A stretch of 64,000 nt of DNA from positions 1 to 64,000 of the forward strand of contig JAFYEM010000035.1 of the NCBI GenBank assembly GCA_017544265.1. The letters run 5' to 3'. Shown in pieces: positions 7,937-15,978 of this stretch. Source of the DNA: Bacteroidales bacterium (GTDB lineage Bacteria; Bacteroidota; Bacteroidia; Bacteroidales; UBA932). The notes under the pieces are model-generated. The model ran no database searches. It saw nothing but the letters and a program-made list of their open reading frames with translations, and was not told where the DNA came from. Positions within the stretch are counted from its first letter, which is position 1. Every line of letters starts with the position of its first letter. Position numbers and translations under genes: made by a program.

Positions 7937-9058
7937 TCACAGTTCCGGCCTGGTCCAGTGGATTTGCGTGCCATGCGATTCCATGCCGCGGAAATAGGTC
8001 ATCTGGCGCTTGGCGAACTGGTGGATTGCAGTCGCGAGCTGCCCGCGCATGGACTCGTAGTCGATAAGGCCCATCAGGTACTGGGCTATGTAGCGGTACT
8101 CAAGGCCGTAGTAAATAAGGTCGTCGTAGCTGACTCCGGACTCCACCAGGCCGCGGACCTCATCAATCATTCCTCCGGCAAGCCTTTCATCCAGGCGGCG
8201 GTCTATGCGCTCGTTGCGCTCTTCGCGGGAGACGACCGTTCCGATGAAATAGGCCCGCTTAGGTTTGTAGGAGGTCTTTTCCACATTCTCCTGAAGAAGC
8301 ACTTCCAGGGCCCGCACCAGCCTTCGCTTGGAGACCATCACCTCGGGGTCCGGCTCGGTCCTTTCGGCATAGGCCTCGCGGAGTTCTTCTATGTCCGCTG
8401 CCTCGAGTTCGCGGCGGAGCTGCTCGTCGGGAGGCACCGCAGGCAGGGAATAGGCCCGCACGACCGCGTCTATATACAGGCCTGTCCCTCCGCAGAGTAT
8501 AGGGAGGACGCCGCGGCCGCGAAGTTCGGCATAGACTTTCTCAAAGTCGCGCTGATAGTCGTAGAGTGTATATTTTTCGCCGGCCGGGACTATGTCTATC
8601 ATGTGGTACGGTACATCTCCGTATTCTCCGAGATCCTTTCCAGTGCCTATTGTCATTCCCCGGTACACCTGCCTTGAATCCGCCGAAACAATCTCAGCCG
8701 CCACTCCCGCCGCAGGAGAAGGGGCGCCTGCGGCTTTACAGGGGGTCGATGCCGCCGTCACCCCTTCTCCTGCGGCGGTCCCGGGCTGCATAGCCAAGCC
8801 GTAGGCGGTGACGTTCCGGGGGGCATCGACCCCCTGAAAAGCCCCACGGGGCGTCACCGCCGCAGGAGGAGCGGCCGGCAGGGATGCAAGCGCCTTGGCG
8901 AGCGACACTGCGAAGCGGGTTTTGCCGGAGGCTGTCGGGCCGAGTACGACGACAAGGTCTATTTCGCCGCGGCGCCATAGGCCGGCGACCTCGGCGGGGT
9001 CTATCTTTTCGGGCTCTGGAATGGGAGCCGGGGGAACTGCTGCCTGAATGTGTACCAT
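7937..9058 (-). CDS. miaA: tRNA dimethylallyltransferase with an in-frame palindromic insertion
   Basis: Transfers a dimethylallyl group to A37 of tRNAs that read U-starting codons. GPTASGKT (residues 40-47) is the P-loop and EIVSADSRQVYRGM (from residue 122) the catalytic DSRQ segment; PILCGGTGLYIDAV and RRLVRALEV follow. The protein has 373 residues against about 300 for the family. The excess is a roughly 60-residue Ala/Pro/Gly-rich stretch (about 59-120) between the P-loop helix and AEIVSAD, encoded by the inverted repeats at 8707-8869, plus a short N-terminal extension. All catalytic motifs remain, so it is probably functional. It is divergent from smpB across only 41 bp. Confidence 0.92.
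   Translation of the reverse strand: MVHIQAAVPPAPIPEPEKIDPAEVAGLWRRGEIDLVVVLGPTASGKTRFAVSLAKALASLPAAPPAAVTPRGAFQGVDAPRNVTAYGLAMQPGTAAGEGVTAASTPCKAAGAPSPAAGVAAEIVSADSRQVYRGMTIGTGKDLGEYGDVPYHMIDIVPAGEKYTLYDYQRDFEKVYAELRGRGVLPILCGGTGLYIDAVVRAYSLPAVPPDEQLRRELEAADIEELREAYAERTEPDPEVMVSKRRLVRALEVLLQENVEKTSYKPKRAYFIGTVVSREERNERIDRRLDERLAGGMIDEVRGLVESGVSYDDLIYYGLEYRYIAQYLMGLIDYESMRGQLATAIHQFAKRQMTYFRGMESHGTQIHWTRPEL
8707..8869. repeat. Nested palindromic repeat inside miaA
   Basis: Three sets of inverted repeats overlap. An 18-bp perfect pair lies at 8707-8724 and 8761-8778 (CCGCCGCAGGAGAAGGGG and its complement). A 15-bp pair lies at 8739-8753 and 8822-8836 (CAGGGGGTCGATGCC). A 10-bp pair lies at 8804-8813 and 8852-8861 (GGCGGTGACG). 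The 12-mer CCGCCGCAGGAG also recurs at 8858-8869. The element is read through in frame by miaA without stop codons. Confidence 0.85.
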
Positions 9059-9062
9059 GTCG

Positions 9063-9091
9063 CAAATATAAGCAAAAAGTTACTATATTTG
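9063..9091. promoter_or_regulatory. Divergent miaA and smpB -7 boxes
   Basis: TATATTTG occurs on the minus strand at 9063-9070 (for miaA, ATG at 9058) and on the plus strand at 9084-9091 (for smpB, ATG at 9100). Clear -33 boxes are lacking. Both boxes are so near their ATG that the mRNAs would have almost no leader. Confidence 0.6.
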
Positions 9092-9099
9092 CAGCCGCT

Positions 9100-9555
9100 A
9101 TGGCCATCAAGAAGGAACATAAGGTTCAGATTTCAAACCGCAGGGCCTCGTTTGACTACGAGTTCCTGGAGACCTATGTTGCCGGAATACAGCTGGTCGG
9201 CACCGAAATAAAGTCCATTCGGGCGGGAAAGGCGTCGCTGCAGGACGCCTGGTGCTATTTCTCCGGAGGACAGCTCTTCGTGCGGGGACTTAACATAGCC
9301 CTCTACGCCTGGGGCTCCGGCTGGGGCCAGCATGAGCCGCTTAGGGACAGGCGGCTGCTTCTGAACCGCAAGGAACTCCGCCACCTTGAAATCGAAGACA
9401 AGAAGGCGGGCCTGACAATAGTTGCCGTGAAGCTTTATATTGCCGACAACGGCTACGCAAAGCTTCTGATCGCCCTTGCACGGGGCAAGAAGGAATACGA
9501 CAAGAGGGAAACCATCCGGGAGCGGGACATACGCCGGGAGATGGAGCGGGGTTAG
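9100..9555 (+). CDS. smpB: SsrA-binding protein SmpB
   Basis: tmRNA-binding protein used in trans-translation to rescue stalled ribosomes, 151 residues. The ATG at 9100 gives MAIKKEHKVQISNRRASFDY. ETYVAGIQLVGTEIKSIRAG, AWCYFSGGQLFVRGLNIA and the basic RDRRLLLNRKELRHLE block are standard SmpB. The C-terminal tail, ARGKKEYDKRETIRERDI, is the segment that occupies the decoding centre. A longer upstream frame is excluded by the promoter box at 9084-9091. The last four bases overlap the convergent capA-like gene. Confidence 0.96.
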   Translation: MAIKKEHKVQISNRRASFDYEFLETYVAGIQLVGTEIKSIRAGKASLQDAWCYFSGGQLFVRGLNIALYAWGSGWGQHEPLRDRRLLLNRKELRHLEIEDKKAGLTIVAVKLYIADNGYAKLLIALARGKKEYDKRETIRERDIRREMERG

Positions 9556-10631
9556 CGGATTATCCCGATTTTTTTCAGGGAAGACAGAGTCGCCGACATC
9601 TTTTCATAGTCGGCGGGATCTTTCCATATTTCCGCGGGAGAGGTCACCGGAACCGCCGAATAGGAGACCTCCACCATTCCCGGCTTGGTGCACCACAGGT
9701 ACTCGAAATACGGTCCGTCGAGGCGGGGGGCTTCTCCGAAGCGGCAGATGATTTTCATGCTGAGGGCGGCTTCCAGGCGGGCCGGAAGGTCATTCTGGTT
9801 GGAAAGGGCATTGCCGAGGGAATAGACCACGGGAACGCCGTCGATAAACTGCACGTCCTGCACCACATGGGGATGGCCGCCGATTACGGCATCGGCCCCG
9901 TTGGAAATCAGCCAGCGGGCGAAATCTTCCTGCGCTGGGCTATGGAAATGGGCATACTCTACTCCCCAGTGCGGAAACACCAGCACCAGGTCCGCCCTCC
10001 TGGCACGCTGCATGACCGGCAGGAGCTTTTCCCTGTTCATATAATGCACCTTCGGCCAGAGGGTCTGCTGGCCCCGCTCGGTGCCGTAGGTGCAGTTGAC
10101 TATGGCGACGCTGACGCTCCCGACATGGACCATCAGCGGATTCTGAAGGGTGTCCGCGGCGGGGCTGCCGGCGATGCCGGTATAGACAATGCCCATTTTT
10201 TCGAGACGGTCTATTGTGCGCGACAGGCCGGCGCCGCCCTTGTCGAGCATGTGGTTGTTCGCGGTCAACAGCACGTCGAAACCCACATCGGAAAGGTACT
10301 GCGCGAAATCGTCAGGGCCGGAGAAGACGGGATAACCAGAATAGGGCTTGCCTCCGAGGGGGAATTCCATGTTGCAGACTGCGAGGTCCGCGCCCTGGAT
10401 CCTGTCCTCAATATATTTGAAGAAACTGCCGTAGCCGTGCTCCGCAGCGCTCTTCTGGACCTTGCCGTGGCTCATTACGTCGCCGAGCACAAAAAGAGTA
10501 AGGGTGTCCGTCGGGCCGCTCCACTGGAGTTCCCTCGGGAATTCCAGCCTTGACGGAGCACTCTCGCGCAACCCCTGCGCCCCGAGAGAAATGCTCAGGA
10601 ATATCAGTAGTATTGCCGCGAATCTTTGCAT
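9552..10631 (-). CDS. CapA family (PGA_cap) metallophosphatase-like protein
   Basis: 359-residue exported protein of the CapA/PgsA-like family. MQRFAAILLIFLSISLGAQG is a signal peptide. The calcineurin-like core is seen as FVLGDVMSHG (near residue 50), CNMEFPLGG, LTANNHMLDKGGAGL (near residue 120), FPHWGVEYAH and VIGGHPHVVQ (near residue 260). Family members are linked to poly-gamma-glutamate capsule synthesis, but many Bacteroidales copies stand alone with unknown substrate, as here, with no pgsB or pgsC nearby. It lies 22 bp downstream of the symporter gene and is probably cotranscribed with it. Confidence 0.85.
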   Translation of the reverse strand: MQRFAAILLIFLSISLGAQGLRESAPSRLEFPRELQWSGPTDTLTLFVLGDVMSHGKVQKSAAEHGYGSFFKYIEDRIQGADLAVCNMEFPLGGKPYSGYPVFSGPDDFAQYLSDVGFDVLLTANNHMLDKGGAGLSRTIDRLEKMGIVYTGIAGSPAADTLQNPLMVHVGSVSVAIVNCTYGTERGQQTLWPKVHYMNREKLLPVMQRARRADLVLVFPHWGVEYAHFHSPAQEDFARWLISNGADAVIGGHPHVVQDVQFIDGVPVVYSLGNALSNQNDLPARLEAALSMKIICRFGEAPRLDGPYFEYLWCTKPGMVEVSYSAVPVTSPAEIWKDPADYEKMSATLSSLKKIGIIR

Positions 10632-10653
10632 AAGCTATCGTTTAGTAATAATT

Positions 10654-12075
10654 TCATTTTTCCTTTATGAGGACGCATAGGCCCAGTATGGTGAGGAGGG
10701 CGTTGACCAGTATCAGCTCGTAGCCGAAGCTGTAGCCGGCTTTCGACGCGCCCCATTGCAGCAGAAGACTGACAAGCGGCGAAAGTATGGCGACAAGCGG
10801 GACCCATTTGTCGTGGACCTGCTTCTTGCAGGCCAGCCCGAAGGCGAACAGGCCCAGAATCGGGCCGTAGGTATAGCTCGCAAGACGATAAACGACGTCT
10901 ATTGCGCTTTTCGTGTCTATGAGATGGAAGGCATAGACGCACAGGCCCATCACCAGCGCAAGGGCGGCATGGACCCATTTGCGCCGGCTCCCGTCGGAAG
11001 GCCCGGCTTCTGACGGCGCGAGGTCGGCGACAAAGGAGGTGGTCAGCGCCACCAGGGCGGAACCGCCCGCGGAGAAGGCGCAGGACACCAGGCCCAGCAC
11101 GAAAAGCACGCCGACAGCAGTCGGGAGATATCCACCGGTAGCGACCGCGGGAAAGAGGCTGTCTCCGCTTTCCGCTATGCCGCGGCTGGCGGCAAACAGA
11201 TAGAGCAGCACTCCCAGGCAAAGGAAGAGGAATATTACAGGAACCTGCATCAGACCTCCTACAATCATGTTTTTTCTGGAATCCCGGGCATTGCGGCTGG
11301 TGAGTGTGCGCTGCATCAGATCCTGGTCCAGGCCGGTCATGGCAATTACCAGAAGCACCCCGGAAAGGAACTGCTTCCAGAAATAGTACGGAGAGGCCGG
11401 TTCGTCGAAAAAGAACACTTCCGACATTTCGCTGCCGCGGACCGCGTCTATGGTCCCCCTCCAGTCCAGGCCGAGTCCGGCGGCGATATAGACAATGCAC
11501 AGCACTATGGACGCGACCATGAAGAGGGTCTTGAGCACGTCCGTCCACAGCACCGATTTCATACCGCCGCGGATGGTATAGACCAGGATTATGGCTATGC
11601 AGACGGCGACGTTCAGCCCGAAAGGCAGGCCCAGCGGGGCATAGACCATCAGCTGTAGGGTCGCGCAGAGCAGGAACAGCCTCACTGACGCGCCGAGAAT
11701 CTTCGAGATGAAGAAGAACCAGGCGCCCGTGCGGTGGGTGCTCGCCCCGAAACGCTCCTCCAGATACTGGTAGATCGAAACTATATTTTTGCGGAAGAAA
11801 ACCGGAGTCAGCACGAAGGCGATTATCAGATAGCCCGTGAAAAAGCCGAGGACCATCTGCATGTAGCTCATGGACGCGGTTCCGACCATTCCGGGGACCG
11901 ACACGAAGGTCACGCCGGACATCGGGGCGCCGACCATGGCAATCGCGACCACCCACCACGGGGCCCTGCGGCCGGCGGTGAAGAAGTCTCCTCTGGAGCG
12001 GGCCGACAGTGCCGCGACCATGGCGGTCATGGCGAACCATCCTGCAATTATCAGTATGACGGACAGCGGAGTCAA
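10654..12075 (-). CDS. Sodium:solute symporter (SSS family)
   Basis: Inner-membrane transporter of 473 residues with about 13 hydrophobic segments. It starts MTPLSVILIIAGWFAMTAMV. The motif APMSGVTFVSVPGMVG near residue 50 and the block SAGGSALVALTTSFVADL near residue 335 are typical of SSS proteins, which couple Na+ entry to uptake of sugars, amino acids, sialic acid or similar compounds. The substrate cannot be told from sequence. The C-terminus ends LCVLIKEK. The capA-like gene follows 22 bp downstream, and a TATATTTG box at 12100-12107 lies upstream. Confidence 0.9.
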   Translation of the reverse strand: MTPLSVILIIAGWFAMTAMVAALSARSRGDFFTAGRRAPWWVVAIAMVGAPMSGVTFVSVPGMVGTASMSYMQMVLGFFTGYLIIAFVLTPVFFRKNIVSIYQYLEERFGASTHRTGAWFFFISKILGASVRLFLLCATLQLMVYAPLGLPFGLNVAVCIAIILVYTIRGGMKSVLWTDVLKTLFMVASIVLCIVYIAAGLGLDWRGTIDAVRGSEMSEVFFFDEPASPYYFWKQFLSGVLLVIAMTGLDQDLMQRTLTSRNARDSRKNMIVGGLMQVPVIFLFLCLGVLLYLFAASRGIAESGDSLFPAVATGGYLPTAVGVLFVLGLVSCAFSAGGSALVALTTSFVADLAPSEAGPSDGSRRKWVHAALALVMGLCVYAFHLIDTKSAIDVVYRLASYTYGPILGLFAFGLACKKQVHDKWVPLVAILSPLVSLLLQWGASKAGYSFGYELILVNALLTILGLCVLIKEK

Positions 12076-12114
12076 GATAAAATGCTAACTTTGGGCCTGC
12101 AAATATAGGAAAAA

Positions 12115-12780
12115 ATGGCTATTAAAAGGATTTTTGGACTCGCTTTGCTGGCACTGCTCTGCTCCTGCAGGGGCGCCGCGCCGGAGAAACTGGAAAACGG
12201 TGACTTGATTTTTGTCGGGATACGCATGGACTATTCCCTCGACCATGATTCGATGGACAATGCCATCGCGTCCGCGACCGGAGACGGCGGCGGCCTGAAT
12301 CTCATTCACGCGGCGATAGTGGAGGTGGACCGCGACGGGGCGCAGTGGATCATAGATGCGACCATAAAGCGCGGGGTGGACCGTCATCCGCTGGATACGT
12401 TCCTTCGCGATTTCACCCTCAGGGACGGTTCCCTGCCGGTTTTCGAGGTGAAGCGGCTGAAGGACACCACCGGGGTGGCGGGCTTTGTGAAAAAGGCCCG
12501 GACCTTCCTCGGGGAGAGCTACAACAGTTCTTTCGTACCCACCCCTGGCGCTCACTACTGCACCGAACTGATACGCGACAGCTATGTCCCGGAAGGCGGA
12601 TCTCCCCTATTCGACGAGGCGCCGATGAATTTCCACGCCCCGGACGGGAGCATGCCGGTCTATTGGGAGCAGCTGTTTGCGCTTCTGGGGATGGAAGTCC
12701 CTCAGGGCGTCCCGGGTACAAATCCGCAGGATATGTCCCGTTCGCCGCTGCTGAAGGCTGTGCCTATATGCGTTCCTTAA
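12115..12780 (+). CDS. YiiX-like NlpC/P60-type cysteine hydrolase, lipoprotein
   Basis: 221-residue lipoprotein: MAIKRIFGLALLALLCSC gives a lipobox. The permuted papain-like pattern of the YiiX/YebB group is visible: ENGDLIFVG near residue 28, LIHAAIVEVD near residue 63 with the likely catalytic His, and HYCTELIRDSY near residue 144 with the likely catalytic Cys. Relatives act on amide or ester bonds, but the substrate is not established. A -7 box TAACTTTG lies at 12086-12093. The 3' end overlaps the convergent glycosyltransferase gene by 17 bp. Confidence 0.8.
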   Translation: MAIKRIFGLALLALLCSCRGAAPEKLENGDLIFVGIRMDYSLDHDSMDNAIASATGDGGGLNLIHAAIVEVDRDGAQWIIDATIKRGVDRHPLDTFLRDFTLRDGSLPVFEVKRLKDTTGVAGFVKKARTFLGESYNSSFVPTPGAHYCTELIRDSYVPEGGSPLFDEAPMNFHAPDGSMPVYWEQLFALLGMEVPQGVPGTNPQDMSRSPLLKAVPICVP

Positions 12781-13714
12781 TATTATAATCGTTGCGCGAG
12801 GCGGAGGAGCGGGAGATGAGTTCTCCGACAAATCCTGCGAGGAAGAGCATCACGCCGAGAATCAGGGCGACCAGTGCGAGATAGAAAAGCGGCTGGTCGG
12901 TGACTGCCCTGAAGCGCAGGCCCTGGGCCTGATAGACAAGTTTGCGGACTATGATCCATACCGTCATAACGAAACCGGCGAGGAACATGAGTATTCCGCT
13001 GGTACCGAAAAAGTGCATCGGCTTCTTGCCCCACTTCGAAAGGAACGACAGGCTCATCAAATCCAGCAGGCCGTTCACGAAGCGGTCCATTCCGAATTTG
13101 GATACGCCGTACTTGCGTTTCTGGTGATGCACGGGCATTTCGCCTATTTTGCCGAAGCCGGCATTCTTCGCCAGATAAGGGATATAGCGGTGCATTTCGC
13201 CATAGACCTCTATGCTTTTGACGACATCGGCGCGATAGGCCTTAAGGCCGCAGTTCATATCGTGGAGGCGTATGCCGGTCACGCGGCGGGCCGCCCAGTT
13301 ATAGAGTTTTGAAGGGATATTTTTAGTCAGTGCGTTGTCTTTCCGCTTCTGCTTCCATCCGGAAACCAGGTCGTATCCCTCTTCCTTTATCATTTTCACG
13401 AGGCCTGGGATTTCCTCCGGAGAATCCTGAAGGTCCGCGTCCATGGTTATGACCACCTCGCCCTGCGCGGCGGCGAAACCCTCGTAGAGCGCAGCCGATT
13501 TGCCATAATTCCGCCGGAAGCTGATTCCCCTCACTGCCGCGTCCCCGTCTTTCAGGGAACGGATCACATCCCAGGAACCATCAGTGGAGCCGTCATCCAC
13601 AAAAATTATTTCATAGGTGTACGAGTTCTCCTGCATCACCCTCTTTATCCAGGCTGCCAGCTCCGGAAGTGATTCAGCCTCATTGAGAAGCGGGACTATG
13701 ACAGATAAATCCAT
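12764..13714 (-). CDS. Glycosyltransferase family 2, polyprenyl-phosphate type
   Basis: 316-residue membrane glycosyltransferase resembling dolichol-phosphate mannosyltransferase, GtrB and ArnC. The GT-A core starts MDLSVIVPLLNEAESLPEL. It has FVDDGSTDGS (40-47), ITMDADLQDSPEEIP (near residue 93) with the metal-binding acidic residues, and HDMNCGLKAYR. The conserved YGVSKFG precedes two C-terminal membrane segments (roughly 230-255 and 270-295). It probably moves a sugar from a nucleotide donor to a polyprenyl phosphate at the cytoplasmic membrane face. No glycan locus surrounds it, so the final product is unknown. Confidence 0.9.
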   Translation of the reverse strand: MDLSVIVPLLNEAESLPELAAWIKRVMQENSYTYEIIFVDDGSTDGSWDVIRSLKDGDAAVRGISFRRNYGKSAALYEGFAAAQGEVVITMDADLQDSPEEIPGLVKMIKEEGYDLVSGWKQKRKDNALTKNIPSKLYNWAARRVTGIRLHDMNCGLKAYRADVVKSIEVYGEMHRYIPYLAKNAGFGKIGEMPVHHQKRKYGVSKFGMDRFVNGLLDLMSLSFLSKWGKKPMHFFGTSGILMFLAGFVMTVWIIVRKLVYQAQGLRFRAVTDQPLFYLALVALILGVMLFLAGFVGELISRSSASRNDYNIKERI

Positions 13715-13764
13715 TCGTAAAAATTTTTACAAAAATAACATCTATTCGTAAAAACATCAAGTTT

Positions 13765-13795
13765 TTTGCAACTTTACGAAAAAGTTGTATCTTTG
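13765..13795 (+). promoter_or_regulatory. Promoter of tRNA-Ser
   Basis: TTTG (13765-13768), exactly 19 bases, then TATCTTTG (13788-13795): a full match to the Bacteroidetes promoter, 39 bp before the mature tRNA. Confidence 0.85.
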
Positions 13796-13834
13796 CAGTC
13801 CCGCTTTTTGCGGAAACGTTTTGGCTTTGACCCC

Positions 13835-13923
13835 GGAGGGGTGGGTGAGTGGCTGAAACCAGCAGTTTGCTAAACTGCCGTACGGGTTATTCCGTACCAC
13901 GAGTTCGAATCTCGTCCCCTCCG
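13835..13923 (+). tRNA. tRNA-Ser(GCT)
   Basis: 89-nt class II tRNA. Acceptor strands GGAGGGG (13835-13841) and CCCCTCC (13916-13922) pair fully, with G13923 as discriminator. The anticodon loop TTGCTAA places GCT at 13869-13871, reading AGC and AGU. A long variable arm and the GTTCGAATC T-loop are present. CCA is not encoded (the genome continues CCT). Its own promoter and terminator flank it. Confidence 0.97.
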
Positions 13924-13926
13924 CCT

Positions 13927-13979
13927 AATGAAACAAAAAGCCGCGCCAAGCTTGCTTGAGCGCGGTTTTTTGTTTCATT
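13927..13979 (+). terminator. Terminator of tRNA-Ser
   Basis: A GC core CCGCGC (13941-13946) with GCGCGG (13960-13965) is extended outward by AATGAAACAAAAA pairing with the T-rich TTTTTTGTTTCATT. The result is a long hairpin whose 3' arm is itself T-rich. Confidence 0.85.
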
Positions 13980-14016
13980 ATGGCAAGCCCGCCGCAGGCG
14001 GGAGAGATGCCGGAGG

Positions 14017-14145
14017 GCGCCAGCCCGACGGAATCTCGGAGGGGGCGAGACGGAAAGTCGCGCCAGCCCGACGGAATCTCGGAGGGGGCGAGACGGAAAG
14101 TCGCGCCAGCCCGACGGAATCTCGGAGGGGACGAGACGGACGCCG
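14017..14145 (+). repeat. Three tandem 43-bp repeats after tRNA-Ser
   Basis: Head-to-tail units start at 14017, 14060 and 14103 with a period of 43 bp. Each begins GCGCCAGCCCGACGGAATCT and holds a small hairpin TCTCG/CGAGA around a G-run. The first two copies are nearly identical; the third diverges at its end. A single copy of the leading half recurs at 15979-16004 in the same orientation. Confidence 0.9.
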
Positions 14146-14431
14146 TAGATTAGCTGGAGCCTCAAAAAGTTATCGCCGGCAGGATGTTCCCAAGAGTGAG
14201 TTGGTACAGCAGCTGGAAGGGTTTGCAGACAAGGACAAGAGGTCAGAGGTCATCAAAGCCTCCAACCCTCCACCAAATACTACATTCTCGTAGCGCTTGA
14301 AAACCTGACCTCGGAGGTGACCTCCTTCACGATGGCGAATTAACCGCTATAGACACCACATAGAGCGATAATCCGCGGGGCCTCCCGGCACCTCAGACTG
14401 TTCAAATCAGCAACAGGCTATCGTAAGTTTT
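14146..14431. other. Intergenic stretch with no recognisable intact gene
   Basis: 286 bp between the tandem repeats and the lipoprotein gene. The plus strand keeps an open frame to 14293 with the phrase VPKSELVQQLEGFADKDKR and no start of its own, which looks like a small piece of a lost gene. I cannot identify its family. No promoter or RNA was recognised. Confidence 0.4.
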
Positions 14432-15367
14432 TCAATTCACTGCTTTATTCTTAATCGTGTATGAAACCTCTTCGTTATCCGAATATGTCTCGGTCATTCC
14501 ACTCAACAACCCGTCCTTGAATTGATATTGCAGAGCACAATTGCTGGTTATGGGTGTCACTCCATCCCACTCATCAATATAAGTATGTTTGACGGACGTT
14601 GCAAGGTACTTGCTATTCTTCCCATAAAGTCCAAGCATATGGGAGGGGGTGTAAGGATAAACATCTGCTACATCTGTATGGAGACAAAGCGGTTCAAAAT
14701 TTTTCCCGAAGTAGGGATTCAACTCGCTCCCATAGTTTATCACATAGGTAGAAAGCACAATCGGATCCTGGTCGTCATAGAAAGTGTGAACCACCTTCGT
14801 AAGACATTCATTGCTCCACGTGAAACTCCAAATATCCGTCAAGGTATTTTTATTTCCGTAGGTGTCAGTTGCCGTTATTTGTTTCAGACAGCCATTATTG
14901 TATTCAAAATCATATTTGGTCATGTCATCGGTGTAACTCTTGACATATCCATTGGAGAGTGTTCTTGTCCATGTCTTCGACGAGGACGTGCCCGTACGAC
15001 TGATGGTCAGACTAAGACTTGTGAACGTGAATGCATAATTATCGACATCCGTGGAAGTCTCACCGGCATATTTGCTTGAATAACTGTACGAACTGATTAT
15101 TCCATTCTCACCATAGGAAAAGGCATACTGATAGGTGTCGCCATCGCTATCCTGACGGCTAATTTCATACGGTAATTTAATCTTCGTTGACGGGGTGTCT
15201 CCACCGCCCGAGCCAGAATCTCCACCGCCCGAGCCAGAATCTTCACCACCGGAGTCTGGATCAACCGTCGCAGGCGTGTTCGCACTTTGGTTTGGAGTCC
15301 CCTTTTCACAGGAGTAAACTGTCATCAACATCACAAGGGTGACAGCCTTCAAGAAATTTTTTAACAT
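14432..15367 (-). CDS. DUF4595-like lipoprotein
   Basis: 311-residue predicted lipoprotein. The ATG at 15367 gives MLKNFLKAVTLVMLMTVYSC with a lipobox; the frame extends 14 codons further upstream, but that part is not signal-like. A Gly/Ser/Asp linker (about residues 37-60, repeated GSGGGD units) leads into short beta-repeat phrases such as YDFEYNNGCLKQITATD and WSFTWSNECLTKVVH. These resemble the YD-type repeats of DUF4595 proteins in Bacteroidales. The base composition is clearly lower in GC than the surroundings, and the gene sits between copies of one short repeat, which suggests acquisition. Function unknown. Confidence 0.65.
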   Translation of the reverse strand: MLKNFLKAVTLVMLMTVYSCEKGTPNQSANTPATVDPDSGGEDSGSGGGDSGSGGGDTPSTKIKLPYEISRQDSDGDTYQYAFSYGENGIISSYSYSSKYAGETSTDVDNYAFTFTSLSLTISRTGTSSSKTWTRTLSNGYVKSYTDDMTKYDFEYNNGCLKQITATDTYGNKNTLTDIWSFTWSNECLTKVVHTFYDDQDPIVLSTYVINYGSELNPYFGKNFEPLCLHTDVADVYPYTPSHMLGLYGKNSKYLATSVKHTYIDEWDGVTPITSNCALQYQFKDGLLSGMTETYSDNEEVSYTIKNKAVN

Positions 15368-15425
15368 AACGTTGTTAGTTTTTCCACCTACAGATTCCAG
15401 ACTCGGCATTTTGTTGTTAAATAAA

Positions 15426-15492
15426 AAGGCAGGAACCTGTCTATCTTAAGAGAGCCTCTGGACGTGGCTTCGAGCAATAGACTTCCTGCCTT
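15426..15492 (-). ncRNA. Candidate structured RNA or large terminator
   Basis: Read on the minus strand, a perfect 10-bp outer stem AAGGCAGGAA/TTCCTGCCTT (15483-15492 with 15426-15435) encloses an inner GTCTA/TAGAC stem and an AGCC/GGCT hairpin. It is followed by TTTTATTT. The T-run suggests a transcript ending here, upstream of the lipoprotein gene. No known RNA family was recognised. Confidence 0.4.
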
Positions 15493-15644
15493 ATATGTTC
15501 GGCGCCATGAACGGCGTCGAGACATACCAAAGCGAAACGTCCATCTGCTCTAAAAAAATTGTCCAGATTTTCTCTTAAAGATGAACTACCTTTCAGCTCT
15601 GGGTATTACTCTTCCCAGTAGCGATACAAATTTATATAAAATAA

Positions 15645-15896
15645 ATAGTTAATGCAAATTGGTCATTGGAGTCCATTGTGCTGCCCCAGGGGCTCAAATC
15701 CATAGAGGGATTTGCATTTATGGATTGCACCAACTTGAAGAGACTTGTTATATCACCCACTAATGAGGAGATATTGGGGATACTTCTCTGTGAATGCAGA
15801 AAGATTGAGAAGGTAGAGTTCAATGATGGAACAGAAGCTGATTTGGAAGTCATTAAGAAGAAAGGAGCCCAAGTCAGGAGAAGAAGACTGTCATAG
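15645..15896 (+). pseudogene. Leucine-rich-repeat (BspA-like) gene fragment
   Basis: The frame encodes ESIVLPQGLKSIEGFAFMDC and TNLKRLVISPTNEEILG, one to two repeats of the LRR_5/BspA type common in Bacteroidales surface proteins. It then degenerates into a basic tail, KKKGAQVRRRRLS. There is no ATG in frame after the upstream stop at 15642, no signal peptide and no promoter. I read it as the remnant of a larger surface protein gene inside the low-GC accessory segment. Confidence 0.55.
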
Positions 15897-15978
15897 AGAA
15901 GATACAGAACTTCTTTGAAAGATACTTTGGATTGTAGAGACAGGGTTTTTGAACACAGTGCATTTTTGGGTCAAAAAA

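Noticed and set aside
10604..12040. 478-codon minus-strand frame over the symporter
   Set aside because: It is Arg/Gly/Pro-rich and in a shifted frame; the overlapping frame gives a clear SSS transporter.
14017..14145. Possible CRISPR array
   Set aside because: The three 43-bp units are contiguous with no spacers, and no cas genes are nearby.
13887..14165. Minus-strand frame ending in GGGDEIRTRGTE
   Set aside because: This is the antisense translation of the tRNA-Ser 3' half plus the tandem repeats, a well-known type of false protein.
15187..15255. Short tandem repeat of GSGGGD codons
   Set aside because: It encodes the flexible linker after the lipobox of the lipoprotein at 14432-15367, a common feature, not a separate element.
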